Below, piece after piece: positions 50,756-61,289 of a stretch of 64,000 nt of DNA (position 1 is its first letter; each line of letters starts with the position of its first letter). The notes below the pieces were generated by a model. The model ran no database searches, had not been told where the DNA came from, and saw only the letters and a list, made by a program, of their open reading frames with translations. Where the stretch lies: positions 2,305,001-2,369,000 of the forward strand of contig NZ_BMKL01000001.1 of assembly GCF_014644315.1 (NCBI RefSeq), in the 5' to 3' direction. The stretch is from Tsuneonella deserti (GTDB lineage: Bacteria > Pseudomonadota > Alphaproteobacteria > Sphingomonadales > Sphingomonadaceae). The position numbers and the translations under genes are program-made.

Positions 50756-51735
50756 TCCCCCTTACGGTCCTTGACCTGGTGCCGGTGCGCGAAGGCGGCA
50801 CGCTTGCCGAATCCTACGCCGCCACCGTCAGTCTCGCGCAGGCTGCGGAGCGGCTCGGCTACAAGCGGTTCTGGGTGGCTGAACACCACGCGATGGACGG
50901 TATCGCCGGCGGCGCGACTTCGGTGGTGCTGGCTCACGTCGGCAATGCGACCTCGACCATCCGCATCGGCTCGGGCGGGATCATGCTGCCCAATCACAAC
51001 CCGTTCGTGATCGCCGAGCAGTTCGGCACCCTCGACGCGCTGTTTCCGGGCCGGATCGACCTCGGCCTCGGCCGCGCGCCCGGCGCCGGGCCGGAACTTC
51101 AGCGCGCGCTGCGCAAGAACCTTCACCAGGCTGCCGAATTCTTCCCGCAAGACGTGGTCGAGCTGCGCGCGCTTTTGACCGGCGAGCCCGAGCTGCCGAT
51201 CCGTGCGACGCCGGGCTATGGCGCGAACATCGAGATGTGGATGCTCGGATCGAGCCTGTTCGGCGCCAATCTCGCCGCGCAGCTTGGCCTGCCTTACGCG
51301 TTCGCCTCGCACTTCGCGCCCGACCATCTCGACGCCGCGCTGGCATTGTACCGCGAGCGCTTCCAGCCCTCGCGATGGCTCGACAAGCCTCACGCGATGG
51401 CCGCGATGACGGTGTTCGCCGCCGAAACCGACGCCGAGGCCGAGCTTATCGCCAGTTCGCAGCAGCAGAGCTTCGTACGCCTTCGCACCGGCAACCCCGG
51501 CAAGCTCCCGCCTCCGGTCGCCGGATACCGTGACACGCTGCCGATGCAGGCGCAGAGCCTGCTCGCCCATATCGGACAGGCCAGCGCGATCGGCGCGCCC
51601 GCCACCGTGCGCGAGGCGGTCGGGCGCTTCGTCGAACGAACGCAGGCGGACGAGATCATCGTTTCGGGCGCTGCGTTCGATCCGGCAGCGCGCGAGCGTT
51701 CCCTGGAGCTCACGATAGACGCGTTGCGGGGATAA
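50752..51735 (+). CDS. LLM class flavin-dependent oxidoreductase
   Basis: A 327-residue luciferase-like monooxygenase of the MsnO8/YhbW type. Family segments: [54 protein letters not shown], and [12 protein letters not shown] near the end. It likely uses FMN with F420-independent chemistry; the substrate is unknown. It overlaps the TPR gene by 4 bp and is the last gene of the run that begins with DUF6356. NAD-GDH starts 149 bp later behind its own control region. Confidence 0.88.
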   Translation: MIPLTVLDLVPVREGGTLAESYAATVSLAQAAERLGYKRFWVAEHHAMDGIAGGATSVVLAHVGNATSTIRIGSGGIMLPNHNPFVIAEQFGTLDALFPGRIDLGLGRAPGAGPELQRALRKNLHQAAEFFPQDVVELRALLTGEPELPIRATPGYGANIEMWMLGSSLFGANLAAQLGLPYAFASHFAPDHLDAALALYRERFQPSRWLDKPHAMAAMTVFAAETDAEAELIASSQQQSFVRLRTGNPGKLPPPVAGYRDTLPMQAQSLLAHIGQASAIGAPATVREAVGRFVERTQADEIIVSGAAFDPAARERSLELTIDALRG

Positions 51736-51803
51736 AAGCATCGTTTGCCGTAGCGGCGGGAACGCGGCTTGCGGTTCATCCGGCAAAGGCCTAACGCGCC
51801 ACA

Positions 51804-51822
51804 TTGCTGCACGGTGCAGCAA
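51804..51822. promoter_or_regulatory. 19 bp palindrome upstream of NAD-GDH (candidate operator)
   Basis: TTGCTGCACGGTGCAGCAA is a perfect 8 bp inverted repeat around a 3 bp centre, 62 bp before the start codon. Upstream, TTGCGG (51769-51774) and TAACGC (51792-51797) are 17 bp apart and could be a weak promoter, placing the palindrome at the transcription start, where a bound regulator would repress. The half-sites resemble the CTGC/GCAG dyads described for PhaR-type regulators, but the spacing is larger, so the regulator is unknown. Confidence 0.5.
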
Positions 51823-51884
51823 CATTGTAACACGGGCCCGCGTGCCTCCACTGGCTGCAACGGGCGGGCTCAGGAGCACGCAGG

Positions 51885-54800
51885 ATGGCCGCCAAAGCCG
51901 ACGATTCGAACCCGATCTCCCCTCGCAAGCAGGGAGGCGGAGATCGGCTCGCCGGCGCGCTGGCCGAGCGGATGGCCGCGTCGCTCCTGCCAGGCGACAC
52001 CGCTTTCGCTCCGGAGCAGCTTCGCCAGGCCGCCGATTTTCTTCTCGAAGCGGCCGCCAGGCGCACCAGCGGCGAGCCGGTCGTAACCGTGGAATCCGCG
52101 GCCGAAGGGCGGCGCTTCATGCGCATCGCGCTGGTCAACGACGACATGCCTTTTCTCGTCGATTCGGTCGCGGCGACTGTCGCAGCCCACGGGGTCGCCA
52201 TCGACCGGCTGGTCCACCCCGTCATCCCGGTACGGCGCGACGCGAACGGCGTCCTGACCGATCTGCCAGCCGGGCCTCCCAATGGCGACCCGCGCGAATC
52301 GATGATCTATCTCGAGACGCCGAGGCTCGACGCGCGCGAACGGCGTTCGCTGGATAACGACCTCGCGGTGACGCTGGCCGACGTGCGCGCCGCTGTCGCC
52401 GATTGGCCGAAGATGCGGGCGGCCATGCGAAACGATGCGGACGCGCTCGGCGACAGCGAGGGCGCGGAACTGCTGCGCTGGCTCGAAGGCGGAATGCTGA
52501 CGCAGCTCGGCCACCTCACCCGCAAGCGGGACGGAGCGCAGACGAACCTGCTCGGCATCTGCCGAAAGAGCGCCAAGGCGATCCTCGCCGACCAGTCGTT
52601 CGAGCGCGCATTCGCCTGGTTCGAAGACGGCGGTCGCGCGCCGCTGATCGTCAAGGCCAACCGGCTGTCCAACGTCCACCGGCACGTCCCGCTGGACCTG
52701 TTCATCGTCCCGCTCCACGAAAACGGCAAGCTTGCCGCGCTGTCGGTGCACGCCGGAGTGTGGACGAGCGCGTCGCTCGCAACTCCCCCCGCGCAAGTGC
52801 CGCTGCTTCGCGCGCAACTGGCCGCGCTCAACGAGAAATTCGGGTTCGATCCGGCAAGCCACACGGGCAAGGCGCTGGTCCACGCGCTGACGGCGCTGCC
52901 GCACGACCTCATCATCGGCTTCTCGGACAACGACATCGAGCGGGTCGCCACCGCGATGATGAGCCTGGTCGACCGGCCCCGGCCGCGCCTGGTTCTGGTC
53001 GAGGCGCCGCTCTCGCGCCACCTGTTCGCCTTCGTCTGGCTCCCGCGCGACATGCTGTCGACACAGGTTCGCCTGCGCATCGCGAGCCTGCTTGAGGAAG
53101 GTGCCCAGGCCAAGGCGCTCGACTGGAGCCTGCAGGTCGAAGGCAGCACGCTGGCCATGCTGCGTTACGTCCTCGACTATCGCGACAACGCCGGAACAGT
53201 CGACAGCGAGCCGCTCGAGGCGGCGATCGAGGCGCTTCTGCGCGGCTGGGGCGAGGCGGTCGAAAGCGAACTCGCAACCGACGGAGACGCTGGCCGGGCA
53301 GCGGCGCTGGCGACCCGCTACGCAGACAGCTTCCCCACCCCGTACCGCACGACATACGGGGCCGCCGAGGCTGCGAGCGACATCCGGCGCCTGCGCCGAC
53401 TGTCAATCGCCGAAAGCGAGAGCGACGGCAGCCGGGCGCTGCGCGGCGTGCGTCTCTATCGGAGCGAAAGCGACGAGGAGGGGCGCCTGCGCCTGAAGGT
53501 GTACCAGCATCAGGGCCTGCTGACTCTGTCGGATGCGGTCCCGGCGCTGGAGAACTTCGGCTTCGAGGTGATCGAGGAGCGAGCCACCCCCCTCGACGAG
53601 GGCCGCGTGGGCACGATCCACGACTTCATCCTCGCACACGGCAACGGCGAGTCCATTCCGCAGCTCCTCGAACGGGCCGAAGCGCTCGAGCAGGCGATCG
53701 CCGCGGTCCTCAACGGAGAGGCCGAGGACGACGCCTTCAACCGGCTTGTCGTCGGAACCTCGCTTTCCGTGCGCGAGGCGGACTGGCTGCGTGCCTTCTA
53801 CCGTTACCTGCGCCAAGCCGGCATCGGCTTCACCATCCAGACGGTGGTCGATGCGCTCGGCCGCGCGCCGCAAGTCACCCGGTCGCTGGTGGCCCTGTTC
53901 GCCGCGCGCCACGACCCGGCTTTTTCCGGCGACCGCGACTTGGCTGCCGAAGAGCAAAACCAGGCTATTCGCCGAGGCCTGTCGCAAGTCGCCGCGATCA
54001 ACGACGACCGTCTGCTGCGCCTCTATCACGCGACCATCGACGCCGTGCTGCGCACCAATGCCTTCGCCCCTGCCGCGCGCGAAGCGCTCGCGTTCAAGCT
54101 CGACAGCGCGCTCGTTCCGGGTCTGCCCAAGCCGCTGCCCTGGCGCGAGATCTTCGTCTACTCGCGCCGCGTCGAAGGGATTCACCTGCGCGCCGGGCCT
54201 GTAGCCCGCGGCGGCCTGCGCTGGTCCGACCGGCGGGACGACTTCCGCACCGAAGTACTCGGCCTGATGAAGGCGCAGCGGGTGAAGAACGCCGTCATCG
54301 TGCCGACCGGTGCCAAGGGCGGGTTCTACCCCAAGCAGCTGCCCGACATGGCCCGCGACCGCGAGGCCTGGGCGGCGGAAGGGCGCGCCAGCTACGAGGT
54401 GTTCATCCGCACGCTGCTGTCGGTCACCGACAACATCGTCGGCGACAAGGTGGTGCATCCCGATAGCGTCGTCATCCGCGATGGCGACGATCCCTACTTC
54501 GTGGTCGCCGCCGACAAGGGTACCGCGACGTTCTCCGACGTCGCCAATGCCATCGCGGAAAGCCGGGACTTCTGGCTGGATGACGCGTTCGCCAGCGGCG
54601 GTTCCAACGGCTACGACCACAAGGCGATGGGCATCACCGCGCGCGGGGCCTGGGTTTCCGTGCAGCGCCATTTCCTTGAAATGGGCGTCGACGTGCAGAA
54701 GGAGCCGGTCCGCGTTGCCGGTTGCGGAGACATGTCGGGCGACGTGTTCGGCAACGGCATGCTCCTGTCGAAGGCGATCAAGCTGGTCGCTGCGTTCGAC

Positions 54801-56600
54801 CACCGGCACATCTTCCTCGATCCCGATCCCGATCCGGCGGCGAGCTGGAAGGAACGCAAGCGGATGTTCGGCCTGCCGCGCTCGAGCTGGGAGGACTACG
54901 ATCCCAAGCTGATCAGCAAGGGCGGCGGCGTGTTCGCCCGCAGCCTGAAGACCGTCCCACTATCGAAGCAGGTGCGCGAGGCGCTGGGCGTCGACGCGGC
55001 CGAGATGGAGCCCGAGGCGCTGATCGCGGCGATCCTCAAAAGCCCCGTCGATCTCCTCTGGTTCGGCGGCATCGGGACGTATCTCAAGGCGTCTACCGAG
55101 AACAACGCGCAGGTCGGCGACCCGGCGAACGACCCGCTGCGGGTCGATGCCGCCGACGTCCGCGCGAAGGTGATCGGTGAAGGCGCCAACCTCGGTGTCA
55201 CGCAGGCAGCCCGGATCGAGTTCGCGCTGGGGGGAGGACGCATAAACACCGACTTCATCGACAACTCCGCCGGTGTCGATTGCTCGGACAACGAGGTGAA
55301 CATCAAGATCGCGCTCGCGGCCGCCAAGCGCGAGGGGGAGCTGACCGAGCCCAAGCGGATCAAGCTGCTCGAAGCGATGACCGACGAGGTCGCGCAGCTC
55401 GTGCTGGAGGACAACCGGCTGCAGGCGCTGGCCCTGTCGATAGCCTCGCGCGGGGGCGCCACGGCGGTCGGTTCCCACACGCGGCTGATTGAGGCGCTGG
55501 AGGATCGCGGGGCGCTCGATCGCAAGACGGAAGGCCTTGCCGAGGGCGACGCGCTGGCCCGCCGGGCTTCCGATGGCATCGGGCTTACCCGGCCGGAACT
55601 TGCGGTGCTGCTGTCGTCGGTCAAGCTGGTGCTGCAGTCCTCGATCGAGGCCAGTCCGCTGGCGGAGGACCCGCTGCTGGAAGACACGCTGCTCGCCGCC
55701 TTCCCCGAGCCGATGCGGGGGCCTTATCGCAAGCAGATCCTGGGCCACCGGCTGCGGACCGAAATCGTGGCGACCAAGCTCGCCAATCGCATGGTCAACC
55801 GCCTGGGACTGGTGCACCCGTTCGAGCTGGCCGAAGAGGAAGGCGCCGGGCTCGCCTCGGTCGCCGGCGCCTTCGTGGCCGCCGAGCGGCTGTTCGGTGC
55901 GCCCGCCCTGTGGTCCGCGCTCGAAACCGCGGCGATGCCCGAAACGGCGCGCTTGATGTTGTTCGAACGGATGGCGGCAGCCATGCGCGGGCAGATGGCA
56001 GACCTCTTGCGAGCGGGAGGAAGTGCGTGCGAACCTTCGCGACTGGTGGACGAACTGGCCGGCGGCGTCGAGGAGCTGTCGGCGGCGGCCGACCGCCTGC
56101 TCGCTCCCGAATCGCGCCAGCAGTCGGCGCGGCTGAAGGCGATGTTCGTCGAAGCAGGCGCGCCGGAGCCGCTCGCGGCGCAAGTGGCGCACCTGTTCGA
56201 TATCGACGGCGTCGTCGGGCTGGCAGGTCTTGCCGGCCATGCGGGGATCGCGCCCATGGCGCTCACGGGCGCATTCACCCGGCTGGGTGAACGGCTCGGT
56301 CTCGACTGGGCGCAGGGCACCGCCAAGTTGATGAACCCGTCTGACGTGTGGGAACGCCTGCTGGTCGCCGGCCTGGCGCGCGATTTCCAGCAGATGCGGC
56401 TCGACTTCCTGCGCCGCCTGTCGCGCAGAAAGGATGGCAAGACCGATCCGGCAGCGACAGTCGATGCCTGGACCGATGAGCATCGCGACGAGATTCGCCA
56501 GTTCCGCTCGATGATTGGCCGCGCGCAAGGGCAGAGCCCGGTGGCTCCCGCCATGCTCGCGCAGATCGCCAGCCAGGCGCGCAACCTGCTCGGGCGCTAG
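51885..56600 (+). CDS. gdhB: NAD-specific glutamate dehydrogenase (large, GDH180 class)
   Basis: A 1571-residue member of the large NAD-GDH class, which oxidatively deaminates glutamate to 2-oxoglutarate and ammonia. A long N-terminal regulatory region (about residues 1-700, ACT-like) precedes the catalytic domain with [34 protein letters not shown] and the NAD fold [15 protein letters not shown], then [15 protein letters not shown]; the helical C-terminal region is complete. AGGAG eight bases before the ATG fixes the start. It degrades glutamate, opposite to gltBD. Preceded by a palindrome that may be its operator. The gene symbol is a family name. Confidence 0.95.
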   Translation: MAAKADDSNPISPRKQGGGDRLAGALAERMAASLLPGDTAFAPEQLRQAADFLLEAAARRTSGEPVVTVESAAEGRRFMRIALVNDDMPFLVDSVAATVAAHGVAIDRLVHPVIPVRRDANGVLTDLPAGPPNGDPRESMIYLETPRLDARERRSLDNDLAVTLADVRAAVADWPKMRAAMRNDADALGDSEGAELLRWLEGGMLTQLGHLTRKRDGAQTNLLGICRKSAKAILADQSFERAFAWFEDGGRAPLIVKANRLSNVHRHVPLDLFIVPLHENGKLAALSVHAGVWTSASLATPPAQVPLLRAQLAALNEKFGFDPASHTGKALVHALTALPHDLIIGFSDNDIERVATAMMSLVDRPRPRLVLVEAPLSRHLFAFVWLPRDMLSTQVRLRIASLLEEGAQAKALDWSLQVEGSTLAMLRYVLDYRDNAGTVDSEPLEAAIEALLRGWGEAVESELATDGDAGRAAALATRYADSFPTPYRTTYGAAEAASDIRRLRRLSIAESESDGSRALRGVRLYRSESDEEGRLRLKVYQHQGLLTLSDAVPALENFGFEVIEERATPLDEGRVGTIHDFILAHGNGESIPQLLERAEALEQAIAAVLNGEAEDDAFNRLVVGTSLSVREADWLRAFYRYLRQAGIGFTIQTVVDALGRAPQVTRSLVALFAARHDPAFSGDRDLAAEEQNQAIRRGLSQVAAINDDRLLRLYHATIDAVLRTNAFAPAAREALAFKLDSALVPGLPKPLPWREIFVYSRRVEGIHLRAGPVARGGLRWSDRRDDFRTEVLGLMKAQRVKNAVIVPTGAKGGFYPKQLPDMARDREAWAAEGRASYEVFIRTLLSVTDNIVGDKVVHPDSVVIRDGDDPYFVVAADKGTATFSDVANAIAESRDFWLDDAFASGGSNGYDHKAMGITARGAWVSVQRHFLEMGVDVQKEPVRVAGCGDMSGDVFGNGMLLSKAIKLVAAFDHRHIFLDPDPDPAASWKERKRMFGLPRSSWEDYDPKLISKGGGVFARSLKTVPLSKQVREALGVDAAEMEPEALIAAILKSPVDLLWFGGIGTYLKASTENNAQVGDPANDPLRVDAADVRAKVIGEGANLGVTQAARIEFALGGGRINTDFIDNSAGVDCSDNEVNIKIALAAAKREGELTEPKRIKLLEAMTDEVAQLVLEDNRLQALALSIASRGGATAVGSHTRLIEALEDRGALDRKTEGLAEGDALARRASDGIGLTRPELAVLLSSVKLVLQSSIEASPLAEDPLLEDTLLAAFPEPMRGPYRKQILGHRLRTEIVATKLANRMVNRLGLVHPFELAEEEGAGLASVAGAFVAAERLFGAPALWSALETAAMPETARLMLFERMAAAMRGQMADLLRAGGSACEPSRLVDELAGGVEELSAAADRLLAPESRQQSARLKAMFVEAGAPEPLAAQVAHLFDIDGVVGLAGLAGHAGIAPMALTGAFTRLGERLGLDWAQGTAKLMNPSDVWERLLVAGLARDFQQMRLDFLRRLSRRKDGKTDPAATVDAWTDEHRDEIRQFRSMIGRAQGQSPVAPAMLAQIASQARNLLGR

Positions 56601-56644
56601 CGCGTTCGCTTGACGGCGCCGCTGTTTGCGGCAAGTCCGCGCGC

Positions 56645-57883
56645 ATGGACAGTGAGCCCCAGCGCGCGGACATCGTCATCGTCGGCAGCGGCCACGGCGG
56701 CGCACAGGCGGCGATCGCGCTCCGCCAGCAAGGTTTCGAAGGCTCGATCATGATGATCGGGCGCGATCGCTCGCCCCCTTACGAACGTCCGCCTCTGTCG
56801 AAGGAATATCTCGCCCGCGAAAAGCCGTTCGAGCGCATCCTCATTCGTCCGCCCGCCTTCTGGGACGAGCGGGAGGTGACCCTGCGCCCCGGCACCGTGG
56901 CGACCGCAGTCGATCCGTCGGCCCATACCATCAAGCTCGCTGGTGGCGGTGAGGTTGGATACGGCAAGCTGGTCTGGGCCGCCGGGGGCGATCCGCGGCG
57001 GCTGTCTTGCGCCGGCGCGGACCTGTCCGGCGTCCACGCCGTGCGCGACAAGGCCGATGCCGACCGCATCATGGCTGAGCTCGATAACGGTGCGAAACGG
57101 GTGGTTGTCGTGGGCGGTGGCTATATCGGTCTCGAGGCTGCCGCAGTGCTGACCAAGCTCGGCTGCACGGTGACCCTGCTCGAGGCGCTGCCCCGCGTAC
57201 TGGCGAGGGTGGCGGGCGAGCCGCTCAGTGCGTTTTACGAGGACCAGCACCGTGCCCACGGCGTGGACCTGCGGCTGGGCGCGACCGTCGATCGGATCGA
57301 GGGCGAAAACGGCTGGGTCAGGCGGGTCGTTTTGGAGGACGGGGAGGCAATCGCCTGCGACATGGTCGTGGTCGGTATCGGCATCGTCCCCGCCGCAGGG
57401 CCGCTGATCGCTGCGGGTGCGGCGGGCGCCAACGGAGTCGACGTCGATGAATTCTGCCGGACTTCCCTGCCCGACATCTACGCCATCGGCGATTGCGCCG
57501 CGCACGCGAGCCGATGGGCGGCTGGCGCGGTCATCCGCCTCGAATCGGTGCAGAACGCGCACGACATGGCGACCACGGTGGCCAAGCATATAGCAGGCTT
57601 GGAAGAGCCCTATGGCGCTTTCCCCTGGTTCTGGTCGAACCAGTACGATCTCAAGCTGCAGACCGCCGGACTCTCGCTCGGTTACGACGAGGCGGTTCTG
57701 CGCGGAGATCCCGCAGACGCGAAGTTCTCGCTGGTGTACCTGAAGGAAGGCCGCGTCATCGCGCTCGATTGCGTGAATGCGACCAAGGACTACGTCCAGG
57801 GCCGCAAGCTGGTCGAAGCGCGCGCGGCGCCGGACCGGGGCCTGTTGGCCGATCCGGCAGTGCCGCTCAAGGAGCTGCTGTAA
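56645..57883 (+). CDS. FAD-dependent ferredoxin reductase, ArR/rhodocoxin-reductase-like
   Basis: A 412-residue NADH-ferredoxin reductase of the P450 electron-transfer type. FAD fold: [22 protein letters not shown] fold: [21 protein letters not shown]-terminal FAD contact: [15 protein letters not shown], followed by [17 protein letters not shown] and [17 protein letters not shown], the reductase C-terminal pattern. In Novosphingobium a similar reductase (ArR) serves many P450s through a shared ferredoxin, so it could serve both P450s here. It follows NAD-GDH by 44 bp and overlaps the convergent queG by 17 bp. Confidence 0.9.
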   Translation: MDSEPQRADIVIVGSGHGGAQAAIALRQQGFEGSIMMIGRDRSPPYERPPLSKEYLAREKPFERILIRPPAFWDEREVTLRPGTVATAVDPSAHTIKLAGGGEVGYGKLVWAAGGDPRRLSCAGADLSGVHAVRDKADADRIMAELDNGAKRVVVVGGGYIGLEAAAVLTKLGCTVTLLEALPRVLARVAGEPLSAFYEDQHRAHGVDLRLGATVDRIEGENGWVRRVVLEDGEAIACDMVVVGIGIVPAAGPLIAAGAAGANGVDVDEFCRTSLPDIYAIGDCAAHASRWAAGAVIRLESVQNAHDMATTVAKHIAGLEEPYGAFPWFWSNQYDLKLQTAGLSLGYDEAVLRGDPADAKFSLVYLKEGRVIALDCVNATKDYVQGRKLVEARAAPDRGLLADPAVPLKELL

Positions 57884-58928
57884 GCTCGCCCAGTGCCCAG
57901 CGGGCTGCCTCCGCGACGACGGGATCAGGGTCGGCCGCCAGTGCCCCGACGGGCTCGACAAGCGAGGCGTCCCGCGAATTTCCGGCCGCGACCAGGCAGT
58001 TGCGCACGAAGCGGTTTCGCCCGATCCGCTTGACAGGGCTGCCCGAGAACAGCGCGCGGAATCCCGCGTCGTCGAGCGCCAGCAACTCGGCGAGCCGGGG
58101 CGCGGCCAGCTCCGCGCGCGGCAGGAATGCCTTGTTCGTAGCCGCCACGCTGGCGAACTTGTTCCAGGGACAAACCACCAGGCAATCGTCGCAGCCGTAG
58201 ATCCGGTTGCCCATCGCCTTGCGGAACTCGTGCGGAATCGGACCGGCATGCTCGATGGTGAGATACGAGATGCAGCGCCGCGCATCGAGCTGGAAGGGCG
58301 CGGGAAAGGCGGCGGTGGGGCAGGCGTCCTGGCACGCGGTGCACGATCCGCAGCGATCCGGGTGCGGCTCATCCGGGAAGAAATCGATCGTGGTGTAGAT
58401 CGCCCCCAGGAAAAGCCACGAGCCGTGCTGGCCGCTGACCAGGTTGGTGTGCTTGCCTTGCCAGCCGAGGCCGGCCGCCGCGCCGAGCGGCTTTTCCATC
58501 ACCGGCGCGGTATCGACAAACACCTTGACCTGCTGGCTGGGCGCTTCGGCAACCAGCCAGCGCGCAAGCCGCTTGAGCGCCTTCTTTACGGTATCGTGAT
58601 AATCGCGTCCCTGGGCATAGACCGAGATGCGCGCCCGGTCCGGCGCTCCGGCAAGAGCCAGCGGATCGGCGGCGGGCGCGTAGCTCATGCCGAGCGCGAT
58701 CACGCTCCTTGCCTCGCTCCATAACCCCTGGGGCGACGCACGCTCCGCCATGCGGCTCGCCATCCACTCCATGGACCCGTGGCGCCCCTGGTCGACGTAT
58801 TGCTGCAGCCGTGCCGCGCGCGCAGCGTCGGGCGCGGCCGAGGCGAAGCCCACTGCCGCGAACCCCTCGACGTGGGCCTGCGCCATCAACCGCTCGCGCA
58901 ATTCACCGAGGCCTTGCTCGTTAACCAA
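57867..58928 (-). CDS. queG: Epoxyqueuosine reductase
   Basis: A 353-residue cobalamin and iron-sulfur enzyme of the last queuosine step in tRNA wobble bases. Two 4Fe-4S motifs are visible: [13 protein letters not shown] and [13 protein letters not shown]. The cobalamin-binding N-terminal region includes [13 protein letters not shown] and the [19 protein letters not shown] helix. The C-terminal HEAT-like part ([20 protein letters not shown]) is present. The frame opens at TTG 58928, which keeps the conserved N-terminal helix; the first ATG (58886) would cut it. It is divergent from the ABC exporter. Confidence 0.94.
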   Translation of the reverse strand: MVNEQGLGELRERLMAQAHVEGFAAVGFASAAPDAARAARLQQYVDQGRHGSMEWMASRMAERASPQGLWSEARSVIALGMSYAPAADPLALAGAPDRARISVYAQGRDYHDTVKKALKRLARWLVAEAPSQQVKVFVDTAPVMEKPLGAAAGLGWQGKHTNLVSGQHGSWLFLGAIYTTIDFFPDEPHPDRCGSCTACQDACPTAAFPAPFQLDARRCISYLTIEHAGPIPHEFRKAMGNRIYGCDDCLVVCPWNKFASVAATNKAFLPRAELAAPRLAELLALDDAGFRALFSGSPVKRIGRNRFVRNCLVAAGNSRDASLVEPVGALAADPDPVVAEAARWALGELTAAP

Positions 58929-58973
58929 ACTTGGGGTTGCTCCCGTTCACGCCGCACGGTTAACGCCGGACGC

Positions 58974-59969
58974 ATGAACGCTCCGCTAAGCGCTTCGCTT
59001 CCTCCCGGCAACTTGGCCGAAGCGCCTTCGGGTCCGCTGGCGATCGAGGCCATCGGCCTCGTCAAACGCTTCGAAGGCACGCTCGCGGTCGATGGAGTGG
59101 ACCTCGCGGTGCCGCAGGGCGCAATTTATGGCGTGCTCGGCCCCAATGGCGCGGGCAAGACCACGACGCTGCGCATGCTCCTGGGCATCATCGACCCGGA
59201 CGAAGGGGTGCGGCGCGTGTTCGGGCACGAGCGCCCGCACGACATCGCGCGGCTGATCGGCTACCTGCCCGAGGAGCGCGGGCTCTACCCATCGATGAAG
59301 GCGGACGAGGCAATTGCCTTCCTCGGGGCGCTGCGCGGAGTGCCGCTCGCGGAGGGACGCCGCCGGGGCCGGGAACTCCTCGAGGAGCACGGCCTGGGTC
59401 ACGCCGCCGACAAGACCATCCGTCAGCTTTCCAAAGGCATGGCGCAGACCGTCCAGCTCCTGGGAACGCTGGTTCATCGCCCCCGCCTCGTCGTCCTCGA
59501 CGAGCCGTTCAGCGGACTCGACGCGATCAACCAGGGCAAGCTCGAGGCGATGATCCGTCGCCTCGCCGCGGAAGGCACCACGGTCATCTTTTCCACCCAC
59601 GTCATCGCCCATGCCGAGCGGCTCTGCGAAGGGGTGGCGATCATCGCGGGCGGGAAGGTACCCTACGCCGGCAGCGTCGACGCCGCGCGGGACCGGATCC
59701 CGGCGCAGGTGCGGCTGGAGACTGCCTCGCCCGACGGGGCATGGCGCGCCGCCCTGCCCGCGGATGCGCGCAGCGAAGGGCGCTACTGGCTGTTCTCGTT
59801 GCCCGAGAGCGGGATAGAGCCGCTCCTGCGCGCCCTCATCGAAGGAAACGCGGGCATCCTCTCCCTGTCGATCGAGCGCGCCGGGCTGCACGATGCCTTT
59901 GTCGAGATCGCGGGTGAGGCAGCCGCGCGCGCGCTCCAGGAAAACAGCGTCACGGAGCAAGGCCGATGA
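58974..59969 (+). CDS. ABC exporter ATP-binding protein (NatA-like)
   Basis: A 331-residue ATPase. Walker A GPNGAGKTTT, Walker B RLVVLDEPFSG with the D-loop LDAIN, the Q-loop, and H-loop FSTHVIAHAE are all present. The signature reads LSKGMAQ, normal for this NatA/YhaQ-like group. A C-terminal extension of about 90 residues follows the ATPase core. It powers the permease encoded by the overlapping next gene, probably exporting ions, lipids or small molecules; the substrate is unknown. The start is ATG 58974; longer frames overlap queG. Confidence 0.92.
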   Translation: MNAPLSASLPPGNLAEAPSGPLAIEAIGLVKRFEGTLAVDGVDLAVPQGAIYGVLGPNGAGKTTTLRMLLGIIDPDEGVRRVFGHERPHDIARLIGYLPEERGLYPSMKADEAIAFLGALRGVPLAEGRRRGRELLEEHGLGHAADKTIRQLSKGMAQTVQLLGTLVHRPRLVVLDEPFSGLDAINQGKLEAMIRRLAAEGTTVIFSTHVIAHAERLCEGVAIIAGGKVPYAGSVDAARDRIPAQVRLETASPDGAWRAALPADARSEGRYWLFSLPESGIEPLLRALIEGNAGILSLSIERAGLHDAFVEIAGEAAARALQENSVTEQGR

Positions 59970-61174
59970 ACGACGGCACGTCACGCCTGTCGCTCGCGCA
60001 GGCCGCTTATGTGGTGGCGCGGCGCGATTTCCGGGCGATCCTTTTTTCAAAGGCGTTCCTGTTCTTTCTGCTCGGGCCGATCTTCTTCGGCGGGATCAGC
60101 ATCGGCGCGGCTTCGATCACCCAGAAGGCGGCCGAAAACCGCGATCCGCCGATCCTGGCGGTGACGATGTCGCAAGCCGATACCGACGCCCTGGTTGCCG
60201 CGCGTGACCGGCTCGATCAGCTGATCGACCTGCCGCGGATGGAACGCGTCGCCTCGAACGAAGCGGATCCCGGCAAGGTGCTGGCGGATACGAAGCGCAA
60301 CTTCGGTGCGGTGCTCGCTGGCACTCTCGAAGCACCGCGCCTGATCGGCACGCCCGAGCGGATCGAGCGGTGGCGCGGGGAGGTCGCGCTGGCCGCAGCC
60401 GCCGCGAGCGGTAGCGGAACGAGCTATCCCGAAGTGGCCTTGCAACCGACAGCCACCAGCGGCGCGAGCCAGAAGAGCGGCAGGGTCGGCACCGCGACCG
60501 GCGCGCTGACGCTGCTTTTCCTGCTGACGATGCTGCTGGCGGGCATGGTGATGTCAAACCTGGTCGAGGAAAAAGCCAACAAGATCATCGAGATTCTCGC
60601 CGCGGCGATTCCGATGGACGCGGTATTCCTCGGCAAGCTCGTGGCCATGCTCGGCGTCAGCTTCGTCGGTATAGCGGTGTGGGGCGGGCTTGCGTCGGCA
60701 GTGGCGCTCGCGGGCGGGGCCGGCATCGGCATGCTTCCCGCACCCGCGGTGGGGTGGCCGTTATTCGCCGTGTTGTTCCTGGTCTATTTCGCGATGGCCT
60801 ACCTTCTGATCGGATCCGTGTTCCTCACGATCGGCGCAATGGCGCCGACCGTGCGCGACGTGCAGACGCTGTCCATGCCCGCGACGATGCTGCAATTGGG
60901 CATTTTCTTCCTTGCCACCTACTCGACGAGCGACCTGGGCTCGCCGGTCGAACTGGCCGCCACCGCCTTCCCGTTGAGCAGTCCCTACGCCATGGTCTCG
61001 CGCGCGGCACAGCAGCCCGACCTCTGGCCGCACCTCGTTGCGCTCGCCTGGCAGGCGCTGTGGGTGTCGCTTTTCGTGCGTTTCGGCGCACAGCTGTTTC
61101 GCCGGCTGGTGATGAAGTCGGGTCCGCAGGGGTCAAGGTCCGGCGGCCGATGGCGGTGGTTGCGCGCGCGCTGA
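59966..61174 (+). CDS. ABC exporter permease (NatB/YhaP-like, ABC-2 type)
   Basis: A 402-residue ABC-2 permease. One N-terminal helix (AILFSKAFLFFLLGPIFFGGI), a periplasmic domain of about 140 residues, then five helices: LTLLFLLTMLLAGMVMSNLV with the conserved EEKANKIIEILAAAIP coupling segment, and a C-terminal membrane core. This is the layout of NatB/YhaP exporters. It overlaps the ATPase gene (ATGA), so the two form a complete exporter of unknown substrate. Confidence 0.92.
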   Translation: MNDGTSRLSLAQAAYVVARRDFRAILFSKAFLFFLLGPIFFGGISIGAASITQKAAENRDPPILAVTMSQADTDALVAARDRLDQLIDLPRMERVASNEADPGKVLADTKRNFGAVLAGTLEAPRLIGTPERIERWRGEVALAAAAASGSGTSYPEVALQPTATSGASQKSGRVGTATGALTLLFLLTMLLAGMVMSNLVEEKANKIIEILAAAIPMDAVFLGKLVAMLGVSFVGIAVWGGLASAVALAGGAGIGMLPAPAVGWPLFAVLFLVYFAMAYLLIGSVFLTIGAMAPTVRDVQTLSMPATMLQLGIFFLATYSTSDLGSPVELAATAFPLSSPYAMVSRAAQQPDLWPHLVALAWQALWVSLFVRFGAQLFRRLVMKSGPQGSRSGGRWRWLRAR

Positions 61175-61289
61175 ATCGCGCTGCCGGTCGGTCGCATTTC
61201 GCAACGCACTATTGACAGCGCGGTAAGCAAGCGCAGGATGCACCGTGAAGAGGCGGCCGAAAAGGAGTCGCCCCCAAGGAGAGAGATCG

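Noticed and set aside
54960..56528. Open frame of 522 codons antisense to the end of NAD-GDH
   Set aside because: Arg/Gln/His-rich product without motifs, fully covered by a clear catalytic gene.
59401..59460. LSKGM in place of LSGGQ in the ABC ATPase, as a sign of a dead enzyme
   Set aside because: LSKG variants are normal in NatA/YhaQ-like ATPases, and all other ATP-binding motifs are intact.
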